From assembly GCA_963807425.1 (NCBI GenBank), contig CAWEBZ010000014.1, forward strand, positions 186,001 to 250,000: 64,000 bases of DNA, given 5' to 3'. Made by a program: the position numbers and the translations under genes. The stretch is from VRUE01 sp963807425. Lineage in GTDB: Bacteria; Actinomycetota; Thermoleophilia; Solirubrobacterales; 70-9. Under the pieces are notes generated by a model that worked only from the letters and a program-made list of their open reading frames with translations, did not search any database and was not told where the DNA came from. Shown one piece after another: positions 1 to 6,529 of this stretch. Position 1 is the first letter of the stretch; every line of letters starts with the position of its first letter.

Positions 1-749
1 TCGTCGACGACACCGCGGTAGACCTCGCCGAGCGCTTCCAGGTCGCCAACTGCGCCAGGCTCGGTTTCAAACCGCAGCTCAGCTTCAAGCTCAAGGGCGG
101 TACCAAACGAGGCGACTTCCCGGCGCTGGAGGCGATCCTGAGAGCACGTCCCGGAGACGCCAACATTGCCCGATCGACGGTCGTCCTGCCAAGGTCGGAG
201 TTCATCGAACAGGGCCACATCAGGACGGTCTGCACCCGGCCCCAGTTCGCGGCCGACCAGTGCCCCGCGGGCTCGATCTACGGCAAGGCCAAGGCGACCT
301 CCCCGCTCTTCGACGAAGCGCTCGAAGGCCCGGTCTACCTGCGCTCCAACGGAGGCGAAAGGGTCCTCCCGGATCTCGTCGTCTCCCTCGACGGCAAGAT
401 AGACGTCACCCTCGCCGGCTTCATCGATTCGGTCAAAGGACGGGTCAGGAACACCTTCGATGTGATCCCAGACGCCCCGGTGACCGAATTCAAGCTCTCC
501 ATGCAGGGCGGCAAGAAGGGCCTCTTGGTCAATCACTTGAACCTCTGCAAAGTGACCTCCAGAGCCGACGTGAAGTTCGTCGGACAAAACGGCAAGGTCG
601 CCAAGAGCAGGCCGAAGATGGGGACTTCGTGTGGGGGCGGGGGAAGGGTCGGAAGGGCAAACGTTAGGGGCTGGCGGGCCTCTTCCGTTTGTCCGGCCTG
701 CTGTCCTTCTCGTTCCTCGCCACTCTGCAGGCTTCCTCTGGCCCGATGA
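1..749 (+). CDS. 3' fragment of a large secreted repeat-module protein
   Basis: Only the C-terminal part is present; the reading frame is open from base 3. It matches the last ~220 residues of the intact paralogue at 6530-9514 almost position by position (for example HIRTVCTRPQF, GSIYGKAKA, GPVYLRSNGGERVLPDL, VTSRADVKFVGQNGKV). The paralogues end about ten residues after a GTSC motif in a short Lys/Arg/Gly tail. Here that tail (KGRKGKR, stop at 667) lies one frame away, because the G-rich run after the TCG-TGT codons is one base short. The open frame instead continues to 749 and overlaps the opposing regulator gene. Either a real frameshift or a homopolymer error is possible. Function is unknown; by analogy with the paralogue it is a secreted surface protein. 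Confidence 0.8.
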   Translation, partial: VDDTAVDLAERFQVANCARLGFKPQLSFKLKGGTKRGDFPALEAILRARPGDANIARSTVVLPRSEFIEQGHIRTVCTRPQFAADQCPAGSIYGKAKATSPLFDEALEGPVYLRSNGGERVLPDLVVSLDGKIDVTLAGFIDSVKGRVRNTFDVIPDAPVTEFKLSMQGGKKGLLVNHLNLCKVTSRADVKFVGQNGKVAKSRPKMGTSCGGGGRVGRANVRGWRASSVCPACCPSRSSPLCRLPLAR

Positions 750-2043
750 ACGGGCAGAGCGCCATATAGGTGCTCAGGGGGCCCATCTCTGGCAGGTTCC
801 CGATCCCCTCGTCGCGCACCCAGTTGCAGAGCATCGCGTAGATGGAGCTGAGGATCGCCTCCTGTGCGATCGGCGGTAGCTTTGGTGCGTGCTCCAGGCC
901 GCTGTCAAGTGGCCGCTGCATCGCCTCCAAGGCCTGGTCGCGACGCTCCAGAGCTTCGGCCCCGGCCGCGAAGACGTCAACACAGACTAGGCGGGTGAAC
1001 TCGGGTTCCTGTGAGAGGAAGGCCAGCGAGGCCTGGGTGACGGATCGAATTGCCTCTGGCCAGTTGCGTGCCCGTCTATAGGCGGGCATCGCGACCCCCA
1101 AGAGCCGCGTTCGACCGCCGTAGAGCGCGTCGTCGAACGCCTGCGCCTTGCTGTCGAAATGCTCGTAAAAGGTGCTCAGTGAGATTCCGGCAACCTCGGC
1201 GATGTCGGCGATCGTCGTCGCAGGGAAGCCCTTTCTCGCCACCACGGTCATCGTCGCTCGCGTGATTCGCTCCGCCGGGTCCTCGTCGCCTCGCCAGGGC
1301 TTGAAATCGGCCTCGTGGGGGTTACCTGTTCCCCTGCTGGCGTCCGGAGGACGTCCGCTCGATCTGGCGCGCCGCCGTGAGGTACGCCGCAGCAGCTGGG
1401 GTGGCGGCTGGTAGGAGAGCAACAATTCCAGCAGGTCGGGCACCAGCTCGACCAACTCTGCCTCGGTCCCCCGATGCAGCCGGGTATGCACGATCTTGCG
1501 AATCCCATCAACCATCCCTTGAGTCATCTCCGTTGGCATCTCCCGTCCTTCGTGAAGCTCCGCGAAGGACTTCTGCAGGAGCCCCTGGAAGGCAGCCATC
1601 GCCGAGTCGATTCGTGCCACGGCCGGCGGTCCCGCCGCGTAGACCTCGACCAGGCACAGTCGTGCAGCCGCGGGCTGAGCCACGACCAACTCGACCAGCT
1701 CTCCGAGCGCCCCGCGCTGTGCTCGTTGCTTCGGGCCCCCGCTGCCTTGGAGCCGCCCCGCCGTTACCTTCGCCGTTGCACTGAGGATCTCGTCCAGCGT
1801 GGCCAGGAAGCAGTCCTGCTTGTCGGTGAAGTGTTCGTAGAAGGCCCTGCGAGACACTCCAGACAGCTCGACCAGATCGGATACGCGGGTCGCCTCGTAT
1901 CCATTCTCGGCAACAGTCGCGACCATGGCCGCGAACAGACGTTCACGCTGGTTTGCACAGACGGCCTCTCGCGGCCGTCCACGGCCGGGACGAAGGCTGC
2001 GCTCGCGAAGCGTGCGTGAATCCCCCCACGGCGTTCTGGCCAT
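664..2043 (-). CDS. TetR-type regulator with two fused DNA-binding domains
   Basis: 459 residues from the ATG at 2043 (a longer frame opens further upstream but adds only a compositionally odd leader). It carries two complete TetR N-terminal helix-turn-helix units. The first lies at about residues 35-80 (NGYEATRVSDLVELSGVSRR, then AFYEHFTDKQDCF). The second lies at about 255-305 (KGFPATTIADIAEVAGISLS, then TFYEHFDSKAQAF). Each is followed by its own alpha-helical ligand domain. TetR proteins are normally ~200-residue single-domain dimers, so this is a head-to-tail fusion that could act as an intramolecular pseudo-dimer. Its neighbours are paralogous secreted-protein genes, and other TetR genes lie within 8 kb. 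The ligand and targets are unknown. Its 3' end meets the preceding gene tail-to-tail. Confidence 0.85.
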   Translation of the reverse strand: MARTPWGDSRTLRERSLRPGRGRPREAVCANQRERLFAAMVATVAENGYEATRVSDLVELSGVSRRAFYEHFTDKQDCFLATLDEILSATAKVTAGRLQGSGGPKQRAQRGALGELVELVVAQPAAARLCLVEVYAAGPPAVARIDSAMAAFQGLLQKSFAELHEGREMPTEMTQGMVDGIRKIVHTRLHRGTEAELVELVPDLLELLLSYQPPPQLLRRTSRRRARSSGRPPDASRGTGNPHEADFKPWRGDEDPAERITRATMTVVARKGFPATTIADIAEVAGISLSTFYEHFDSKAQAFDDALYGGRTRLLGVAMPAYRRARNWPEAIRSVTQASLAFLSQEPEFTRLVCVDVFAAGAEALERRDQALEAMQRPLDSGLEHAPKLPPIAQEAILSSIYAMLCNWVRDEGIGNLPEMGPLSTYMALCPFIGPEEACRVARNEKDSRPDKRKRPASP

Positions 2044-2256
2044 CGTGGCGCCACCATAGCCAGCGGCCGCCCATACCCCGACCCTCGGTGGGGCTCGAAG
2101 AAACCCTTCTGTAGTGCGGTGTTTCGGCATTTGTCGGTCGCTTCGTAATGCCGTGTTCCAAGCGCTCCCGTGCGACTCGAGCCTGGGATTCCCGGTTTGC
2201 TGCCGCTATATGCGGATGCGCTGTGCGCCGTCCCATTATTGCCGATGAACGACGTC

Positions 2257-2285
2257 TTGACAAACACGTATATCTGTGTTTCTAT
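2257..2285 (+). promoter_or_regulatory. Sigma-70-like promoter with operator-like inverted repeat (copy 1)
   Basis: TTGACA (2257-2262) and TTCTAT (2280-2285) are separated by exactly 17 bp. The spacer region contains a perfect inverted repeat AAACAC-N8-GTGTTT (2262-2281), so a repressor bound there would cover the promoter. The same layout recurs at 4275-4303 and 9540-9568. It points at the decayed gene starting at 2389. The rest of the 345-bp gap between 2043 and 2389 shows no further feature that I can support apart from a GAGGAGAG Shine-Dalgarno-like run just before 2389. Confidence 0.6.
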
Positions 2286-2388
2286 TGTGCCTGTGCAATC
2301 AGACGGTCGCGTTTCTGAAAACGCGGTTGAAAGCGCAGGGGGGCGTTGTGGGAGCGCCCAGGGGCACGACGAGGAGAGATGCCACGCC

Positions 2389-3258
2389 ATGAGCGACGGG
2401 ACGAAGTACCCGAGAGGCGACTGGAGGGGGTTGTCGGCCGGAGTCGCCAAATGCTCAGATGCCGCGATCGAGGCCTCGAAGAGCAAGTCGGGGTCCGATC
2501 CGACCCCCACGATCAGAAGCGGCATCACCCTGCATGTCCGGGATATCCGCGTGATCCTCGATCGGCCCGATTTCACCCTGAACCCGACCGGCTGCGGCCG
2601 GATGGCACTCGACGCACGGCTCACCGGTACCGGTGCTGACTTCGCCAATCCCGCAGACAATGCGATCGCGACCCCGTCCAATCCCTTTCAGGCGTCCAAC
2701 TGCGCGGCTCTGCCCTTCAAGCTCAAGGGAAGGACCAAGCGCGGTCAGTTCCCCGCCTTCCAGGCGACGCTCAGGGCAAGGCCGGGAGACGCCACATCAT
2801 CCGCACGGTCTGCACCAGGTCCAGTTCGCGGCCCGTCAGTGTCCGGCGGGATCGATTTACGGCCACGCCAGGGCGATCACGCCTCTGTTCGACGAGCCGA
2901 TCGAAGGGCCGGTCTACCTGCGTTCCAACGCAGGCGACAGGGTTCTTCCCGACCTTGTCGTCTCCTTGAAGAACAGAGAGATCGAGGTGGCCTTCGCCGG
3001 CTTCATCGACTCGACCAAAGGCAGGGTCCGAAACATCTTCAACGTGATCCCCAACGCTCCGGTGACCAGGTCGTCCTCAACATGCGAGGCGGCAAGCGAG
3101 GTCTCTTGGTCAACCACCTCGACCTCTGCGAGGTGACCTCCAGGGCCGACGTGAAGATGGTCGGCCAGAACGGCAAGGTCTCCGAGAGCCAGCCGAAGAT
3201 GGGGACTCCCTGCTCCAAGTCGCGCAAAGGCAAGCGCGACAACAAAACGGCTCAGTAA
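2389..3258 (+). pseudogene. Decayed, truncated copy of the large secreted repeat-module protein
   Basis: Homologous to the C-terminal third of the intact paralogue at 6530-9514, with most of the N-terminal ~600 residues missing. Inside the remnant, about 75 residues are lost between KCSDAAIEASK and IRSGITLHVRDIRVILD. A further ~20 residues are lost after ARPGDA, where the frame also shifts before QFAARQCPAGSIYGHARAIT. A missing T near 3069 then returns the frame to VVLNMRGGKRGLLVNHLDLC. The ending (GTPCSKSRKGKRDNKTAQ) resembles the paralogues. Conserved segments in different frames plus nested deletions show a broken gene rather than a short functional one. It still sits behind a good promoter. 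Confidence 0.85.
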
Positions 3259-3318
3259 GCCGACCGAGCCGCCCCGCCTTCCCTGTCGGCGTGGCTCAAG
3301 TCAAGACGCAAACGTCAG

Positions 3319-3346
3319 GCCCCGGGGGGCTCCCTCCCCTCGGGGC
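3319..3346 (+). terminator. Hairpin terminator after the decayed gene
   Basis: GCCCCG (3319-3324) pairs with CGGGGC (3341-3346), followed by the T-rich stretch TGTTTGCCTTTGTT. It lies between the remnant gene and the next regulator. Confidence 0.55.
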
Positions 3347-3358
3347 TGTTTGCCTTTG

Positions 3359-3412
3359 TTGACCTGGCGACTATTTAGGAACTAGACTGTACGTGTAACG
3401 GACCAGGCCGTT
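3359..3412 (+). promoter_or_regulatory. Promoter and candidate operator of the 3419 TetR gene
   Basis: TTGACC (3359-3364) and TAGACT (3383-3388) are 18 bp apart and lie about 30 bp upstream of the ATG. A short inverted repeat AACGG-N6-CCGTT (3397-3412) lies between the -10 box and the start codon, a common place for autoregulation by TetR proteins. Moderate sequence support only. Confidence 0.45.
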
Positions 3413-3418
3413 TGCACG

Positions 3419-4156
3419 ATGAGTGAGGCTCGACCTAGATCCAGATTTACCCCGCCGCGACGTCTTCCTCGCGGGCGACACGCGCTCGCGCCGGAGGCGG
3501 TTGTGCGGGACCAGCGCGAACGGCTGCTGGCCGCCGTGCCCGGGGTAGTCGCGGAGCGCGGCTACGAAGCGATGTCGGTCGCGGACATCGTCAAGCGGGC
3601 GGCGGTCTCACGCAACGCCTTCTACAAGAGCTTTAGCGACAAGCAGGACTGCTTCGCTACCGCCCACGAGGCTGGGCACGAGCAGCTATTCGACATTCTC
3701 ACTGGCCCATGTGAGGCAGGCGCGACGGTCGACGAGCGAGTGGAGCGCTCGCTCGAGGCTGGTCTCGACGCGCTTGCCTCCGATCCGGACATGGCGCGTC
3801 TCCTCTTCGTCGAGGCGCCCTCTGCGGGCGAGGAGATCGCCCTCCGCTACCACGAGTGGCTGCAGCGCTACGGCACGCTCTTGGGATCCGCCGCCCCGCC
3901 TGGCTCGCCCGAGGCAAGTCCCGCGCCAGAGGTTCACCAGGTGATCGTCGGCGGCATCGCCTCGCGCGTCGCCAGCGAGGTGCTGCAGGGGAGAGCCGCA
4001 GGTCTACGGGGCCTCACAGCGCCCCTGGTCGAATACGTCCTCGCCTTCTACCGGCCCAGCGAGCCGGGCCCGAAGGAGGGCAAGGTCCTCACGTTCGAGC
4101 CGGAGCAAGAGCCTGCCTCCGAGCTCTACGAAGAACGCCGCAAGCAAGCCGGCTAG
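3419..4156 (+). CDS. TetR family transcriptional regulator
   Basis: 245 residues. The N-terminal HTH is clear at about residues 35-80 (ERGYEAMSVADIVKRAAVSR, then NAFYKSFSDKQDCF). An all-helical ligand domain follows (DPDMARLLFVEAPSAGEE), with a charged, likely disordered tail (EPEQEPASELYEERRKQAG). The FYxxFxDKQDCF segment is nearly the same as in the first half of the double-domain regulator at 664-2043, so the two are probably local duplicates. The ATG is chosen because it follows the promoter at 3359-3388 and opens just before the typical basic leader of this group (PRSRFTPPRRLPRGRHAL). It sits directly upstream of the secreted-protein genes at 4441 and 6530 and may control them or itself. 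Confidence 0.9.
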   Translation: MSEARPRSRFTPPRRLPRGRHALAPEAVVRDQRERLLAAVPGVVAERGYEAMSVADIVKRAAVSRNAFYKSFSDKQDCFATAHEAGHEQLFDILTGPCEAGATVDERVERSLEAGLDALASDPDMARLLFVEAPSAGEEIALRYHEWLQRYGTLLGSAAPPGSPEASPAPEVHQVIVGGIASRVASEVLQGRAAGLRGLTAPLVEYVLAFYRPSEPGPKEGKVLTFEPEQEPASELYEERRKQAG

Positions 4157-4219
4157 CTCCTTCATCGCATCGGTTTACGCCGCGTATCGCCCTGGGCTAG
4201 CTGCCAGGGCTGAGAAATC

Positions 4220-4254
4220 TGGCCTGAAAGTCCCTGCTATTAGGCCACTTTTCC
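4220..4254 (+). terminator. Weak hairpin terminator after the 3419 TetR gene
   Basis: TGGCCT (4220-4225) pairs with AGGCCA (4242-4247), followed by CTTTTCC. It separates the regulator from the next promoter. Confidence 0.4.
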
Positions 4255-4274
4255 AGAAATACCATGTGCGTATC

Positions 4275-4303
4275 TTGACAACTACGAACCGGCATGTTTA
4301 CAT
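4275..4303 (+). promoter_or_regulatory. Sigma-70-like promoter (copy 2) of the secreted-protein operon
   Basis: TTGACA (4275-4280), a 17-bp spacer, then TTACAT (4298-4303). The preceding bases (CCATGTGCGTATC) are nearly the same as those before copy 3 at 9540, so the shared block is longer than a core promoter. The spacer symmetry is weaker than in copy 1. It drives the 4441 and 6530 genes. The remaining leader up to 4440 shows only the Shine-Dalgarno run AAGGAGAG at about 4428. Confidence 0.6.
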
Positions 4304-4440
4304 CTCTCCGCGTCTTCAATCAGGAACGAAGACGGTATGTCCAGCAGGACCAAGCAGGGACACCACAGGGAAACCGAGCCCACGGGGGCCGCCTAGGGAA
4401 GCGGCCGGTAGAGGGGCTCACGGGACAAGGAGAGAGCTAC

Positions 4441-6507
4441 GTGAGACGCCAAGCGAGGGCACTGTCTGCGGAATCGAACCCCGCAGTGGCAATCAACTGG
4501 GGCGGGAGGGCTACCGTTGTGGCCGCGATCCTCTGTCTCGGCATTGTCTTTGCGCTGACCGTTGGCGAGGCTCGGGCCGATTCGTCATCGAACGGGCGTG
4601 TCTACGAGAAGGTCTCTCCGCTTGACAAGAACAGCGTCGGAGTCTCCATGGACCCCCGTACCCTTTCTGACGCCCGCCTGCAGGCCTCGGTTGACGGAAA
4701 CGCCGTTGCCTACCACTCGATGGGGAATTTCGGTGGCGACGCCGGGCTCCTCACCCTGCAGTACGTCAGCAGACGCGATTCTGCGGGGAACTGGTCAACC
4801 AAGGGAATCAACGCAGGGATACTCCCCTGCACCGCTCTCGGAGGTAACACTTATTTCGGAGCAGGATATCAATGGTTCTCGGACGATCTCAACTGGGCAG
4901 TAGGGCAGACCTGCATGGGGCTCAATCCCGGCGATCCCCTGGAACACATCAATCTCTATCTGCGTGATACGAGTGGCTCCTCCTTTGAGCGCCTATCTCT
5001 TTCCGAATCAGATCCTCCCAGTCCAAACCTTTCGAAGGACTGCTTCATCGGGACTTCGTCGGACCTCAGTCACATCGTCTTTCAAACAGAGTCACACCTA
5101 ACCGAGCCACAAGCGTTTCTTTATGAGTGGGTCAAAGGTGATGGACTCAGGCCCGTTGCCCCGGGAATGGGGGATATCACCGCGGGTGGACAGAGCATGA
5201 CCGGGGACGCCCGGTGCAGTGTCAACTATCCCGGAGACAATCCGGTTTCAGCAGACGGATCTCGAATTTATTTTTCCACCATACAAGGTGAATCTCCAGG
5301 CACTCTCCCACCGAATCTATATGTTCGTGAGGGGGGGACCACCACGCGGCTCGTCAGCGTCAACGAGCGATCTGGGCCGGATCCAAAAGGAAATTCAGTG
5401 ACATTTCAGCTGGCTAGAAAGCGCGATGGAGGCGTTGCTTTCTTTACCGACTTTCAAAAACGAACTGTTGATGCAACCGCGGATGAAGGCGCGGGCTTTG
5501 GTAGTGCCGACCTTTATCGATGGGAGGCAGATGCTCCGGTCGGTTCGCAACTAACGGACATCACCACCCAGGATCCAGATGGAGCTGGGGTGATCAGCAC
5601 CGTTCTTGCTAGCGATGACGCAACAAAGGTGTATTTCCTGGCCACCGGGGACCTAGCGCCTGGGGCAATTGAGGGGGAGGAGAATCTCTACCTGTGGCAG
5701 GAAGGGATTGGCGTACGGCATGTCGCTACGAACCTTGGCGTCTCTATTCAACAGGGTGCGGTGGATAGGCAGGCTCCTCGAAATAGAAAGAGGATCACTC
5801 CATCTGGTAACCAGCTTGCATTCATCGCCAGCACACAGTTGACGTCCTATGACACCAATGGCCATGAGCAGATCTACCTCTACGATGCTCTCAGCGATGA
5901 ACTGACCTGCGTGTCGTGCAACCCGCGTTCTCCAATGTCTACGGCTGACGCCCGCTTCATCCTGACGCACGACAACAAACAGCTCCCGCACAATCTTTCG
6001 GACGATGGGCAGAGAGTCTTCTTCGAGAGCACCGAAGCCTTGGTGCCCCAGGACACAAACGGTCGCAGGGATGTCTACGAATGGCACGATGGGGAACTGG
6101 ATCTGATCTCAACCGGAAGCAGCGGAGATGAGTCGGTCTTTCTCGATGCAAGCGCAAGCGGGCGCGACGTTTTCTTCGTCACGGTCGAGCAGCTCGTTCG
6201 GTCGGATACTGATTTCCTTGCCGACGTCTACGACGCACGTGTCGGTGGCAAACCCGAGCCTGCCCCGATCCCGGGATGTAGCGACGACGAGTGTCAGGGC
6301 ACTCCTGTTGCACCCCCCGTCTTCGACACGCCGGGCAGCGCGGGGTACCTGAGTTCCGGTGCACCATCGACCAGACGCGCTTGCGGTACCGGCCAGGTTC
6401 GCAGGAAGGGCAGATGCGTGCGCAAGCGCCATAGCCCAAAACCCAAGCAACGGCCAAAGCGAAAGCACCAGGCTGGCCAGGGACATGTCCTGACGGTTGG
6501 TCACTGA
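4441..6507 (+). CDS. Secreted TolB/WD40-like beta-propeller protein with Cys/Arg tail
   Basis: 688 residues from a GTG that follows AAGGAGAG at good spacing. An upstream ATG in the same frame lies inside the promoter and is rejected. A basic N-terminus and a hydrophobic segment (ATVVAAILCLGIVFALTVG) ending near ARADS form a signal peptide. The body has repeated blade-like units with turns such as TNGHEQIYLYDALSDELTC and TNGRRDVYEWHDGELDLIS and phrases like VFFESTEALVPQD and VFFVTVEQLVRSD, typical of TolB-like propellers. The C-terminus ends with ACGTGQVRRKGRCVRKRH and a Lys/Arg/Pro-rich tail, a pattern shared with the 14356 protein. It likely acts outside the membrane, and its ligand is unknown. 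Third codon positions are less GC-rich than in the housekeeping genes of the window. It is co-transcribed with 6530. Confidence 0.85.
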   Translation: MRRQARALSAESNPAVAINWGGRATVVAAILCLGIVFALTVGEARADSSSNGRVYEKVSPLDKNSVGVSMDPRTLSDARLQASVDGNAVAYHSMGNFGGDAGLLTLQYVSRRDSAGNWSTKGINAGILPCTALGGNTYFGAGYQWFSDDLNWAVGQTCMGLNPGDPLEHINLYLRDTSGSSFERLSLSESDPPSPNLSKDCFIGTSSDLSHIVFQTESHLTEPQAFLYEWVKGDGLRPVAPGMGDITAGGQSMTGDARCSVNYPGDNPVSADGSRIYFSTIQGESPGTLPPNLYVREGGTTTRLVSVNERSGPDPKGNSVTFQLARKRDGGVAFFTDFQKRTVDATADEGAGFGSADLYRWEADAPVGSQLTDITTQDPDGAGVISTVLASDDATKVYFLATGDLAPGAIEGEENLYLWQEGIGVRHVATNLGVSIQQGAVDRQAPRNRKRITPSGNQLAFIASTQLTSYDTNGHEQIYLYDALSDELTCVSCNPRSPMSTADARFILTHDNKQLPHNLSDDGQRVFFESTEALVPQDTNGRRDVYEWHDGELDLISTGSSGDESVFLDASASGRDVFFVTVEQLVRSDTDFLADVYDARVGGKPEPAPIPGCSDDECQGTPVAPPVFDTPGSAGYLSSGAPSTRRACGTGQVRRKGRCVRKRHSPKPKQRPKRKHQAGQGHVLTVGH

Positions 6508-6529
6508 GATGAGCAAGGAGAAGAGGAAT

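Noticed and set aside
4294..4440. Upstream ATG as start of the 4441 secreted protein
   Set aside because: It lies inside the promoter spacer/-10 region; the GTG at 4441 has a proper ribosome site and directly precedes the signal peptide.
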